Assembly (NCBI RefSeq): GCF_012726265.1
Contig: NZ_JAASAG010000011.1
Location: 62,001-126,000 of the forward strand
DNA from: Streptomyces sp. HNM0575
GTDB taxonomy: Bacteria; Actinomycetota; Actinomycetes; Streptomycetales; Streptomycetaceae
DNA length: 64,000 nucleotides
Reading direction: 5' to 3'
Part shown: piece after piece, positions 8,623-17,584 of the stretch
Position numbering within the stretch: the first letter of the stretch is position 1
Layout: every line of letters starts with the position of its first letter
Program-made: the position numbers and the translations under genes
Notes under the pieces: model-generated
What the model saw: the letters and a program-made list of their open reading frames with translations, nothing else
Database searches by the model: none
Told to the model about the DNA's origin: nothing

Positions 8623-10122
8623 CTACTTCCTGCGCGGGGTGTCCCGCAGCCATCCCGCGAGCTTGCCGCCCCGTCCCACGTCCAGCAGCCGCTGCTCGGT
8701 CTGGTCGCGCACCGCGTCCGTGGCAACGACCAGCAGTTCGTCGCCGTGCCGCAGCATCGTCGTCGGCAGCGGTACGAAGCTGCTGCCGTTCCGCACGACC
8801 AGCGTGACGGCGGCGCCCGGCGGCAGCCGCAGCTCCGTGACCTCGACGCCGTGCATCTTGGAGTGCTTCGGGATCGCCACGGACAGCAGATGGCCCCGCA
8901 GCCTCTCCAGCGGCGCGGACTCGATGTCCACGTCCAGTGGTTCCTCGCTGTCGCTGAGGTTCAGCTTGCGCGCGACCCAGGGCAGGGTCGGTCCCTGTAC
9001 CGCGGTGAAGATGATCACGAGCATGAAGACGATGTTGAAGATGCGTTCGCTGTCGTGGACTTCGGCGACCCGCGGAATCGTCGCCAGCACGATGGGGACC
9101 GCACCGCGCAGCCCCGCCCAGGAGATCAGCGCCTGGTCCCGCAGTCGCCGCCCGAAGGGGAGCAGGCTGACCACCACCGACAGCGGGCGGGCCACGAGGG
9201 TCAGCGCGAGCCCGACGCCGATCGCCGGCCAGAAGTCGTCGAGAAGGTCGTGCGGCGTGGCCAGCAGGCCCAGCAGCACGAAGAGCCCGATCTGCGCGAT
9301 CCACGCCAGCCCGTCGGCGAAGCCCCGTACGGCAGGGCGGTGCGGGAGTCTCGCGTTGCCCAGGATCAGCGCCGTGACGTAGACCGCGAGGAAACCGGAG
9401 CCGTGCAGTATCGCGCCGCCCGCGTACGACAGCACGCACAGCGCCATCACGGCGATCGGATAGAGACCGGAGGCGGGCAGTGCCACCCTGCCCAGGCCCA
9501 GTTCGCCGAGCCTGCCGATCACCAGCCCCACGACCAGCCCGATGGCCAGCTCCAGCAGGATCTCGCCGACGAGCAGATACCGGTTCTCCGGCGCGAACGG
9601 GACCCGGGAGAAGGCGACGACGAGGATTACCACCGGTGCGTCGTTGAACCCCGACTCGGCCTCCAGCACGCCCGCCAGCCGCTTCGGCAGCGGCACCTTG
9701 CGCAGCACGGAGAAGACGGCGGCGGCGTCGGTGGAGGAGACGACGGCGCCCATCAGCAGCGCCGCCTGCCAGTCGAGACCGATGAGGAAGTGCGCGGCGG
9801 AGGCGGTGACCAGCACGCTGACCCCGACGCCGACGGTGGAGAGCACGGCGGCGGACGGCACGGCCGGGCGGATCTCACGCCACTTGGTGCTCAGCCCGCC
9901 CTCGGTGAGGATCACGACCAGCGCCGCGTAGCCGAGGGTGCGGGTCAGCTCGGCGTTGTCGAACTCCACGCCCAGACCGTCCTGTCCGAGCGCGATGCCG
10001 ATGCCGAGATAGACGAGCAGACTCGGCAGCCCGCTGCGGGAGGAGAGTCTTACCGCCGCGACCGCGAACAGCAGGACCAGGGTGCTGAGTAGGAGCAGGT
10101 GGTTGAGGCGGTCGACACTCAG
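8623..10122 (-). CDS. CPA1-type K+(Na+)/H+ antiporter with C-terminal TrkA_C-like domain
   Basis: A 499-residue cation/proton antiporter of the NhaP2/CvrA kind. About 12 hydrophobic spans cover residues 1-390. They include the ion-site segment EAESGFNDAPVVI and ISWAGLRGAVPIVLA. The cytosolic C-terminal part (VTELRLPPGAAVTLVVRNG, HGDELLVVAT) is a TrkA_C-type ligand domain. The first in-frame ATG/GTG candidates (GTG at 9969) would delete the first span. An upstream CTG at 10122 gives LSVDRLNHLLLLSTLVLLF, has a GAGAGAGGA ribosome site 7 bases away, and is preceded by an in-frame stop. CTG is therefore the likely start. Confidence 0.88.
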   Translation of the reverse strand: MSVDRLNHLLLLSTLVLLFAVAAVRLSSRSGLPSLLVYLGIGIALGQDGLGVEFDNAELTRTLGYAALVVILTEGGLSTKWREIRPAVPSAAVLSTVGVGVSVLVTASAAHFLIGLDWQAALLMGAVVSSTDAAAVFSVLRKVPLPKRLAGVLEAESGFNDAPVVILVVAFSRVPFAPENRYLLVGEILLELAIGLVVGLVIGRLGELGLGRVALPASGLYPIAVMALCVLSYAGGAILHGSGFLAVYVTALILGNARLPHRPAVRGFADGLAWIAQIGLFVLLGLLATPHDLLDDFWPAIGVGLALTLVARPLSVVVSLLPFGRRLRDQALISWAGLRGAVPIVLATIPRVAEVHDSERIFNIVFMLVIIFTAVQGPTLPWVARKLNLSDSEEPLDVDIESAPLERLRGHLLSVAIPKHSKMHGVEVTELRLPPGAAVTLVVRNGSSFVPLPTTMLRHGDELLVVATDAVRDQTEQRLLDVGRGGKLAGWLRDTPRRK

Positions 10123-10344
10123 GGGCAGATCCTCTCTCTAGGTCGAAGCGCGAAGTCCGTTCCAGATCCGCCAGTTCGTTCGTGTGGCTAACAATTTACC
10201 ATTGCTTGAATGTCGCGGACGGATCGGCGATGACTCCCTGTGTAGTGCCGCTCCGGCTCCGCCTATGGTTGGTCCGGCGTGGCTCCGTCAGCTCAGTCAC
10301 CGGTTCCGCACGCCCAAGGTCCACCCTGCCCTCGAAGGACAGCG

Positions 10345-13044
10345 ATGCCCGCCAAGAAGACCTCACGACGCGCCCGTCTGATCGTCATCGCAGTCGTGCT
10401 GCTGCTCGTGGCCGGTATCGGCGGCGGCACCTTCTGGACGATCAGCACCGTCCGCGACTCCTTCCCGCAGACCACCGGTTCGCTGAAGCTGAAGGGCCTG
10501 GAGGACCCGGTGACCGTGCAGCGGGACCGAGAGGGCATCCCGCAGGTGTACGCCGACAGTTCGAGCGACCTGTTCACCGCGCAGGGATACGTGCAGGCAC
10601 AGGACCGCTTCTGGGAGATGGACGTACGCCGGCACATGACGTCCGGGCGGCTGTCGGAGATGTTCGGCGCGGGCCAGGTGAAGACCGACGCCTTCCTGCG
10701 CACCCTCGGCTGGCGCCGGGTCGCCGAACGCGAATACGCGGGGCTGTCCAAGGAGAGCAAGGACAACCTCAAGGCGTACACGGCGGGCGTCAACGCCTAC
10801 CTCAAGGACCACTCGGGCTCGGCGGCGTCCCTCGAATTCGCCGCGCTCGACATCTCCGGCGACTACAAGCCGGAGAAGTGGGACCCGGTCGACTCCGTGG
10901 CCTGGCTCAAGGCGATGGCGTGGGACCTGCGCGCCAACATGTCGTCGGAGATCGACCGCGCGCTGATGGCCGGCCGTCTCACCAGCGACCAGATCGCCCA
11001 GCTGTATCCGGACTACCCGGCCGGGCGGAACAAGCCCGTCACCGAGGGCGCGGTGGATCCGAAGAGCAAGAAGTTCGATCCGGAGGGCAGTTCGGCCTCC
11101 TCGCCGGGCGGCACGGCCGCGCAGCAGGCCGTGCGGAAGGCGGGCTCGCAGCTCAGTTCCCTCGCCACGCGACTGGACAAGATCCCCTCGCTGCTCGGCC
11201 CGAGCAACAGCGGCATCGGCTCCAACTCCTGGGTGGTCTCCGGGAAGTACACGACCACCGGCAAGCCGCTGCTGGCCAACGACCCGCATCTCGCGCCCCA
11301 GTTGCCGTCCATCTGGTACCAGATGGGCCTGCACTGCCGCACGGTCACCAAGTCCTGCCCGTACGACGTCTCCGGCTTCACCTTCGCGGGGCTGCCCGGC
11401 GTCGTCATCGGCCACAACCAGGACATCTCCTGGGGCATGACGAACCTCGGCGCGGACGTCACCGACCTGTATCTGGAGAAGTTCAAGGACGGCGGCTACC
11501 TGTACGACGGCAGGCGCCGTTCGTACAAGACCCGCCAGGAGACCATCAAGGTCGCGGGCGGCGAGAACCGCCGGATAACGGTGCGCGAGACCGGCAACGG
11601 CCCCGTCATCTCCGACCGCGACTCGGAACTGCGCAAGGTCGGCGAGGAGTCCCCCGTGGACAACGCCGCCCCCGACCGCGGCGACGGCTACGGCGTCTCG
11701 CTGCGCTGGACCGCGCTGAAGCCCAGCAAGACCATGGACTCCGTCTTCGAGCTGGACCGTGCGTCCGACTTCGGCGAATTCCGCGCCGCCGCCCGCGACT
11801 TCGCGGTCCCCTCGCAGAACCTGATCTACGCCGACACCAAGGGCAACATCGGCTACCAGGCGCCCGGACGCATCCCCGTGCGAGGCGAGGGCGACGGACG
11901 CTACCCGGCGCCCGGCTGGGACCCGCGCTACCGCTGGAAGGGATACGTGCCGCAGAAGGCGCTGCCCTGGGAGTACAACCCCGACCGCGGATACATAGTC
12001 ACCGCCAACCAGGCCGTCGTGGACGAGAAGAAGTACCCCTACATGCTGACCAAGGACTGGGGTTACGGCACCCGCAGCCAGCGCATCAACGACCTGATCA
12101 GCTCGAAGATCGCGGACGGCGGCAAGATCTCCATGGGCGACATGCAGACCATGCAGATGGACAACAGCAGCGAGATCGCCAAGCTGCTCGTGCCGTACCT
12201 GCTGAAGATCAACATAGACGACGGGTACGTGCGCGAGGCCCAGCAACTCCTCGAAGGCTGGGACTACACGCAGGAGCGCGACTCCGCGCCCGCCGCGTAC
12301 TTCAACGCCGTCTGGCGCAACATGCTGCTGCTGGCCTTCGGCAACAAGCTCCCCAAGGAGCTGCGGGTCAAGGGCGACTGCCTCAACGTGCGGCCCTCCG
12401 ACGAGTCCGGGCCCGTGGACGACCTCGACGGCAACACCCGCCTGGTGCGCGAGTGCGGCATGCGGGACGCGGCCTCGGCGCAGCCCGACGGCGGCGACCG
12501 CTGGTACGAGGTCGTACGCAACCTCATCAAGGACGAGCACAGCGACTGGTGGAAGACGCCGGGCAACAACGGCCGCGCCGGCGACCGCAACCGCGACGAA
12601 CTCCTCGCGCACGCCATGAAGAACGCACGCTGGGAGCTGACGTCCAAGCTCGGCAAGGACATCGACTCCTGGAGCTGGGGACGACTGCACCATCTGATGC
12701 TGAAGAACCAGACCATCGGCACCGACGGTCCGGGCTTCATGCAGTTCCTGCTCAACCGCGGGCCCTGGGACCTCGGCGGCGGCAAGGACGCCGTCGACGC
12801 CACCGGCTGGAACGCCGCGGGCGGTTACGACGTGATCTGGGCGCCGTCGATGCGGATGGTCGTCAACCTCGACGACTTCGACAAGTCCCGCTGGATAAAC
12901 CTCACGGGCGCCTCGGGGCACGCGTACAACCCGCACTACGTGGACCAGATGGACAAGTGGTCCGAAGGCGCGCTGCTGCCATGGGCGTTCAGCCAGCGGG
13001 CGGTGGAGAAGGGCACGGAGGAGAAGATGGCCCTCACGCCGTAG
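10345..13044 (+). CDS. Penicillin acylase family (S45) secreted or membrane-anchored amidohydrolase
   Basis: An 899-residue S45 Ntn-hydrolase precursor. Residues 7-33 form a single hydrophobic N-terminal segment after a Lys/Arg-rich start, giving an uncleaved anchor or signal. The alpha chain contains GIPQVYADS and the GYVQAQDRFWEMD signature. The beta chain should begin at Ser293 in GIGSNSWVVSG, the autocatalytic cleavage site and nucleophile. The NDPHL segment, GFTFAGLPGVVIGHN and SWGMTNLGADVTDLY follow. Such enzymes hydrolyse acyl amides (beta-lactams or acyl-homoserine lactones); the substrate cannot be assigned. ATG 10345 is preceded by GAAGGA. Confidence 0.93.
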   Translation: MPAKKTSRRARLIVIAVVLLLVAGIGGGTFWTISTVRDSFPQTTGSLKLKGLEDPVTVQRDREGIPQVYADSSSDLFTAQGYVQAQDRFWEMDVRRHMTSGRLSEMFGAGQVKTDAFLRTLGWRRVAEREYAGLSKESKDNLKAYTAGVNAYLKDHSGSAASLEFAALDISGDYKPEKWDPVDSVAWLKAMAWDLRANMSSEIDRALMAGRLTSDQIAQLYPDYPAGRNKPVTEGAVDPKSKKFDPEGSSASSPGGTAAQQAVRKAGSQLSSLATRLDKIPSLLGPSNSGIGSNSWVVSGKYTTTGKPLLANDPHLAPQLPSIWYQMGLHCRTVTKSCPYDVSGFTFAGLPGVVIGHNQDISWGMTNLGADVTDLYLEKFKDGGYLYDGRRRSYKTRQETIKVAGGENRRITVRETGNGPVISDRDSELRKVGEESPVDNAAPDRGDGYGVSLRWTALKPSKTMDSVFELDRASDFGEFRAAARDFAVPSQNLIYADTKGNIGYQAPGRIPVRGEGDGRYPAPGWDPRYRWKGYVPQKALPWEYNPDRGYIVTANQAVVDEKKYPYMLTKDWGYGTRSQRINDLISSKIADGGKISMGDMQTMQMDNSSEIAKLLVPYLLKINIDDGYVREAQQLLEGWDYTQERDSAPAAYFNAVWRNMLLLAFGNKLPKELRVKGDCLNVRPSDESGPVDDLDGNTRLVRECGMRDAASAQPDGGDRWYEVVRNLIKDEHSDWWKTPGNNGRAGDRNRDELLAHAMKNARWELTSKLGKDIDSWSWGRLHHLMLKNQTIGTDGPGFMQFLLNRGPWDLGGGKDAVDATGWNAAGGYDVIWAPSMRMVVNLDDFDKSRWINLTGASGHAYNPHYVDQMDKWSEGALLPWAFSQRAVEKGTEEKMALTP

Positions 13045-13058
13045 GGCCCTTCGGGCCC
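13044..13058 (+). terminator. Short hairpin at the acylase stop codon
   Basis: GGGCCC-TTC-GGGCCC begins at the last base of the acylase stop codon. It is a compact GC stem without a T-tract, so terminator function is plausible but not certain. Confidence 0.45.
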
Positions 13059-13448
13059 GGAGGCGCGGCGAAGCCCGCGCCCGCCAAGCAACGGTGCGCC
13101 ACGCTGCGCGGGCGCTCGATGCGGATTCGCCTGTGGGGGCGGGGAGTTCGGGTCTGCGGAAGGTGCCCGGGCGTCGCCGGGGCACGGCGTCTGCGGCGAG
13201 GGCGCCGCACGTCGTACTCGCGGTCGGTTGCGGCCGGTTGCGGTCAGGGCTGTGGCCGGTCGCGCCGCCACCCGCCGCCGTGTGGCGGGGATTTGGGGCG
13301 GTGTCCCTGTCTCTGTCCCGTGGATGTGTACGCGCCACCGCTCGCCGCTGGACGGCGGTGCGCCGCCGCGAGGCGCCGGGCGGGTGGCCCTCAACTCTCC
13401 TTCGGTACGCGGCGGGTGGGAAGGCAGGCGGGCGCGTGGCCCGGCGCG
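13045..13448. other. 404-base gap, no gene seen
   Basis: Between the acylase and the convergent formyl-THF cyclo-ligase. It has uniform high GC and G/T-rich patches (GCGGTCGGTTGCGG-like). Open frames on both strands lack family features, ribosome sites and codon bias. Apart from the hairpin at its left end I see no recognisable element. Confidence 0.5.
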
Positions 13449-14060
13449 TCAGCCGTGGTGCGGCGGCGGCGCCGAGAAGCGGTGGATCGCCGACGGCGTC
13501 ACCGCCACGGCCACCGGCAGGTCGTGCGGCTCCGCAGGCACCGTGCCGACCAGCTCCGCGTCGTACAGCAGGACCGCCAGCGCCGGACGCGCGCCCGCGG
13601 CCCCGATCCGTGCCAGCACCCGGTCGTACGAGCCGCCGCCGCGCCCCAGCCTGACGCCCTCCCCGTCCACCGCGAGGCCCGGCAACAGCACCGCGTCCGC
13701 CTCCGTCACCGCCTCGGGGCCGAGCCGCGGACCGTCCGGTTCCAGCAGGCCCCTCGTGGCGCGTACGAGGCTGTCCGTGCCCTCGTACACCGCCCAGTCC
13801 AGGTCGTTGTCGGGCAGCAGCACCGGCAGCAGCACCCGTACGCCCTGCGCGCGCAGCGCCTCCAGCAGCGGACCCGTGCCCGGCTCGCGTCCCACCGAGA
13901 CATACGCGGCGACGGTGCGCGCCTCGGCCAGCTCGGGCAGCTCCAGGGCCCGTTCGGCGAGCACGGTCGCCGTCGCCTGTGCGTCGCGCGCCGTCAACCG
14001 GGCCCTAACCGCGAGGATGCTCTCCCGCAACGCGTGCTTACTAACGTGGATTTCGCCCAC
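13449..14060 (-). CDS. 5-formyltetrahydrofolate cyclo-ligase
   Basis: A 203-residue ATP-dependent enzyme that converts 5-formyl-THF to 5,10-methenyl-THF in one-carbon metabolism. Family signatures are the N-terminal K-x-x-L-R motif (SKHALRESILAVR), the substrate segment VYEG, and the Gly/Arg-rich LGRGGGSYDRVLAR near residue 140. It starts with GTG at 14060 and is transcribed divergently from galU, with 137 bases between the starts. The same pairing (cyclo-ligase next to galU-moeA-rimJ) is known from mycobacteria. Confidence 0.92.
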   Translation of the reverse strand: MGEIHVSKHALRESILAVRARLTARDAQATATVLAERALELPELAEARTVAAYVSVGREPGTGPLLEALRAQGVRVLLPVLLPDNDLDWAVYEGTDSLVRATRGLLEPDGPRLGPEAVTEADAVLLPGLAVDGEGVRLGRGGGSYDRVLARIGAAGARPALAVLLYDAELVGTVPAEPHDLPVAVAVTPSAIHRFSAPPPHHG

Positions 14061-14197
14061 CGCTGCTCCCGACTCCTTCCGTTTCGCGAGCGGTCACCGT
14101 GGCCGGCCGCCGTGTCCGTCGCCGGGGCCGCGCGTACCTTCACATATCCGCGCAGACCCTTACCTTCGCCACATAGCCACCGGTTATCGTGCGGGAC

Positions 14198-15100
14198 ATG
14201 ACTACTTCCCGAGCACGGATCACCAAGGCTGTCATTCCGGCAGCAGGGCTGGGCACCCGCTTCCTGCCAGCCACCAAGGCCACGCCGAAGGAGATGCTTC
14301 CGGTCGTCGACAAACCGGCGATCCAGTATGTGGTCGAGGAAGCCGTCACGGCCGGGCTTTCCGACGTGCTGATGGTCACGGGCCGCAACAAGCGCCCGCT
14401 CGAGGACCACTTCGACCGCAACTACGAGTTGGAGCAGGTGCTCCGGGACAAGGGCGACTCCACCAAGCTCAGCCGGGTCGAGGAGTCCAGCGACCTCGCG
14501 ACCATGCACTACGTACGCCAGGGCGACCCCCGCGGCCTCGGCCACGCCATCCTGTGCGCGGCGCCGCACGTCGGCGACGAGGCCTTCGTGGTGCTCCTGG
14601 GAGACGACCTGATCGACCCCCGCGATCCGCTGCTGACGCACATGATGCGGGTGCGTGAGGAGCACGGCGGCAGCGTCATCGCGCTCATGGAGGTCCCGCC
14701 GGAGAACATCCACCTCTACGGGTGCGTGGCCGCGGCGCCCACCGCCGAGACGGACGTGGTGCGGGTCTCCGACCTGGTGGAGAAGCCCCCGGCCGACCAG
14801 GCGCCGTCCAATCTCGCGATCATCGGGCGCTATCTGCTCGACCCCGCGGTCTTCGAGGTGCTGCGCAAGACCGAGCCGGGCCGCGGCGGTGAGATCCAGA
14901 TCACCGACGCCCTTCAGACCCTCGCCGCCGAACCCTCCGTCGGCGGCCCGGTGCACGGCGTCGTCTTCCGCGGCCGGCGCTACGACACCGGTGACCGTGC
15001 GGACTACCTGCGCGCCATTGTCAGACTGGCATGCGAACGTGAGGACCTGGGCCCGGAGTTCCGGGACTGGCTGCGCGGCTTCGTCACCGAGGAGATGTGA
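14198..15100 (+). CDS. galU: UTP-glucose-1-phosphate uridylyltransferase
   Basis: A 300-residue enzyme making UDP-glucose from UTP and glucose-1-phosphate for cell-envelope and trehalose synthesis. The nucleotide-binding signature AVIPAAGLGTRFLPATKATPKEM is at residues ~9-31. GNKRPLEDHFD-like, GLGHAILCA and VVLLGDDLI (metal-binding Asp) follow. The ATG at 14198 gives MTTSRARITKAVIPAAG; a GTG nine bases earlier is possible. It is first in a tight unidirectional run with moeA starting 3 bases after its stop. Confidence 0.95.
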   Translation: MTTSRARITKAVIPAAGLGTRFLPATKATPKEMLPVVDKPAIQYVVEEAVTAGLSDVLMVTGRNKRPLEDHFDRNYELEQVLRDKGDSTKLSRVEESSDLATMHYVRQGDPRGLGHAILCAAPHVGDEAFVVLLGDDLIDPRDPLLTHMMRVREEHGGSVIALMEVPPENIHLYGCVAAAPTAETDVVRVSDLVEKPPADQAPSNLAIIGRYLLDPAVFEVLRKTEPGRGGEIQITDALQTLAAEPSVGGPVHGVVFRGRRYDTGDRADYLRAIVRLACEREDLGPEFRDWLRGFVTEEM

Positions 15101-15103
15101 GGC

Positions 15104-16411
15104 TTGAGCGAGACCTGGTCGGTCGAGGAGCACCTGGACGACATCCTGGGCGGCATCCGTCCCCTTGAGCCCATCGAGCTCCAACTGCTCGACGCACAGG
15201 GGTGCGTGCTCGTCGAGGACGTCGCGGTGCCCACGGCCCTGCCGCCCTTCGACAACAGCTCGATGGACGGATATGCGGTGCGTACGGCCGATGTGGAGGG
15301 CTCCTCGGAGGAGTTCCCCGCCGTGCTCGCCGTCATAGGGGACGTCGCGGCGGGCGAGGGCGATCTGCCCGTCGTCGAGCGCGGCCAGGCCGTGCGCATC
15401 ATGACAGGCGCCGCACTGCCGCCTGGAGCCGAGGCCGTCGTCCCGGTGGAGTGGACGGACGGGGGGCTCGGCGGCGGGCCCGTGGAGACGATGAGCGCCC
15501 GCAGCCTCGACCCGAGGGGCGCCGCCGGCGAGGTCCGCGTCCACCGGCCCGTGGAGCCGGGGCGGCATGTGCGGCCGCGCGGCAGCGACGTACGGGCGGG
15601 CGAGGTGGTCCTCAGCGCGGGCACGGTCCTCGGCCCGCCGCAGGTGGGTCTGCTCGCGGCGGTCGGCCGCGGCACCGTCAGGGTGCGCCCGCGCCCCCGG
15701 GTGGTCGTGGTCTCCACCGGCAGTGAACTCGTGCAGCCCGGCGAGATGTTGGGCTCCGGCCAGATCTACGACTCCAACAGCTTCGTGCTGACCGCGGCGG
15801 CCCGCGACGCCGGTGCGATCGCGTACCGCGTGGGCGCCGTCGCCGACGACGCCGACACCCTGCGCGCGACGATCGAGGACCAGCTCATCCGCGCCGACAT
15901 CGTCGTCACCAGCGGCGGCGTCAGCGTCGGTGCGTACGACGTGGTCAAGGAGGTGCTGTCGCAGATCGACGGCGGCAGCGGCAGCGTGGAGTTCCGGCGG
16001 CTGGCGATGCAGCCCGGCAAGCCGCAGGGCTTCGGCCTGATCGGCCCGGACCGCACCCCCGTGCTGGCCCTGCCGGGCAACCCGGTCAGTTCCTACGTCT
16101 CGTTCGAGCTCTTCGTGCGTCCCGCGGTGCGCGCCCTGATGGGCCGTGCGTCGGTGCGGCGCGAGACGGCGCGGGCGCGGCTGGAGAGCGACGAGGCGCT
16201 GACCTCGCCCGAGGGCAAACGCCAGTTCCTGCGCGGCAGTTACGTACCGCCGGCACCGGGGGAGGCGGCCGGAGTGGTCCGTCCCGTCGGAGGCGCCGGT
16301 TCGCACCTCATCGCGGCCCTGGCACAGGCGAACGCCCTGATCGACGTCCCCGAGAAGACCACCCGCGTCACACCCGGCGAGGAAGTGACCGTGGTGCCGC
16401 TCGACGACTAG
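15104..16411 (+). CDS. moeA: MoeA/gephyrin-like protein, probable divisome-associated Glp
   Basis: A 435-residue molybdopterin molybdotransferase-family protein with a TTG start 3 bases after galU. Conserved motifs are SSMDGYAVR (residues ~50), RIMTGAALPPGAEAVVPVEW, VVSTGSELVQPGE, GQIYDSNS, SGGVSVGAYDVVKEVL, MQPGKPQGFG and LPGNPVSSYVSFE, so catalytic residues look intact. By position (galU-moeA-...-rimJ-sepX) it corresponds to the mycobacterial moeA1 and corynebacterial Glp, a gephyrin-like protein reported to bind FtsZ and a membrane receptor equivalent to SepX. It may serve cofactor synthesis, division, or both. Confidence 0.9.
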   Translation: MSETWSVEEHLDDILGGIRPLEPIELQLLDAQGCVLVEDVAVPTALPPFDNSSMDGYAVRTADVEGSSEEFPAVLAVIGDVAAGEGDLPVVERGQAVRIMTGAALPPGAEAVVPVEWTDGGLGGGPVETMSARSLDPRGAAGEVRVHRPVEPGRHVRPRGSDVRAGEVVLSAGTVLGPPQVGLLAAVGRGTVRVRPRPRVVVVSTGSELVQPGEMLGSGQIYDSNSFVLTAAARDAGAIAYRVGAVADDADTLRATIEDQLIRADIVVTSGGVSVGAYDVVKEVLSQIDGGSGSVEFRRLAMQPGKPQGFGLIGPDRTPVLALPGNPVSSYVSFELFVRPAVRALMGRASVRRETARARLESDEALTSPEGKRQFLRGSYVPPAPGEAAGVVRPVGGAGSHLIAALAQANALIDVPEKTTRVTPGEEVTVVPLDD

Positions 16412-16484
16412 CGCCGCCGTGGCGGAGCCCGGCGGCTCCGGGCCCGGTACCGTATCCGGTCACAAGGACGGTTTCGGGAGCACG

Positions 16485-17081
16485 ATGAGCAGCGCAGAGC
16501 AGCAGCACCTCACCCACGTCGACGAGGGCGGGGCGGCACGCATGGTCGACGTCTCCGCGAAGGACGTCACCGCGCGCACCGCCCGCGCCTCCGGGCGGGT
16601 ACTGGTCTCGTCACGTGTCGTCGCGCTGTTGCGCGGCGAGGACGGCGAGGGCCTGCCGAAGGGGGACGCCCTGGCCACGGCCCGTATCGCGGGCATCATG
16701 GGCGCCAAGCGGACCCCCGACCTCATCCCGCTGTGCCATCCGCTCGCGGTGTCGGGCGTGACGGTGGATCTGTCGGTCGCCGACGACGCCGTCGAGATCA
16801 CGGCGCAGGTGAGGACCACGGACCGTACGGGCGTGGAGATGGAGGCGCTGACGGCGGTCACGGTCGCGGCCCTGACGGTGGTCGACATGGTGAAGGCCGT
16901 CGACAAGTCGGCGGTCGTCACCGATGTGCGCGTTGAGGAGAAGAGTGGCGGCCGGTCCGGCAACTGGACGCGCCCGGCGGGCAGTTGGTCCGGCGTCCGG
17001 GGCACCGGCCGCGGCCGGGACGGCCGTTCGGGCGGGCCCGCCGGGTCCGGCCGGTCCGATGAGGAGGAGTCCGCCGTATGA
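16485..17081 (+). CDS. moaC: Cyclic pyranopterin monophosphate synthase MoaC with C-terminal extension
   Basis: It catalyses the second step of molybdopterin synthesis, forming cPMP. Residues 1-160 are standard MoaC: MVDVSAKDVTARTA, GIMGAKRTPDLIPLCHPL, TGVEMEALTAVTVAALTVVDM and the ending EEKSGG. Most homologues stop soon after KSGG. Here ~38 Arg/Gly/Ser-rich residues follow, giving 198 in total. The ATG at 16485 matches the family start. The gene end overlaps the next start by 4 bases (ATGA). Confidence 0.93.
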   Translation: MSSAEQQHLTHVDEGGAARMVDVSAKDVTARTARASGRVLVSSRVVALLRGEDGEGLPKGDALATARIAGIMGAKRTPDLIPLCHPLAVSGVTVDLSVADDAVEITAQVRTTDRTGVEMEALTAVTVAALTVVDMVKAVDKSAVVTDVRVEEKSGGRSGNWTRPAGSWSGVRGTGRGRDGRSGGPAGSGRSDEEESAV

Positions 17082-17584
17082 GCCCCGCACTGCACTCGTA
17101 CCGCGCTCTCGCCGTCACGGCGTCGAACCGCGCGGCCGACGGCGTCTACGAGGACAAGGGCGGCCCGTTGATCGTCGAGGGGCTGTCCGCCATGGGCTTC
17201 GACGTCGACGGGCCCAGCGTCGTCCAGGACGGCGAACCGGTCGCCGAGGTGCTCGCCGCCGCGGTCGCCGCCGGCTACGACGCGGTGGTGACCACCGGCG
17301 GCACCGGCGTATCGCCCACCGACCTCACTCCCGAAATGACGCGCCGCGTCCTCGACTACGAGATCCCCGGCATCGCCGAGGCGATCCGCGCCGAGGGCGC
17401 CGGCAAGGTACCGACGGCCGCCCTCTCGCGGGGGACCGCGGGCGTCGCGAAGAGCACGCTGATCGTCAACCTGCCGGGTTCGTCCGGTGGTGTGCGTGAC
17501 GGACTCGCAGTGCTGGGACGGCTGTTGATGCACGCCGTCGACCAGATCCACGGCGGTGACCATCCCAGAGGGGACCTCAACTGA
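17078..17584 (+). CDS. MogA/MoaB-type molybdopterin adenylyltransferase
   Basis: A 168-residue protein of the MoCF-binding fold that adenylates molybdopterin before molybdate insertion. Signatures are ALAVTASNRAADG near the start, VVTTGGTGVSPTDLTPE around residue 70-85, and LPGSSGGVRDGL near residue 136. Its start overlaps the moaC stop, so the two are translationally coupled. It ends in a CTGA overlap with the acetyltransferase gene. Confidence 0.92.
   Translation: MSPALHSYRALAVTASNRAADGVYEDKGGPLIVEGLSAMGFDVDGPSVVQDGEPVAEVLAAAVAAGYDAVVTTGGTGVSPTDLTPEMTRRVLDYEIPGIAEAIRAEGAGKVPTAALSRGTAGVAKSTLIVNLPGSSGGVRDGLAVLGRLLMHAVDQIHGGDHPRGDLN

Noticed and set aside
10363..13338. A 991-residue minus-strand open frame across the penicillin acylase gene
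   Set aside because: The plus strand carries an unmistakable S45 acylase with its catalytic serine; the antisense product has no domains and no ribosome site.
13994..16306. A 770-residue minus-strand frame opposite galU and moeA
   Set aside because: His/Arg/Ala-rich shadow without homology; galU and moeA on the plus strand are clear.
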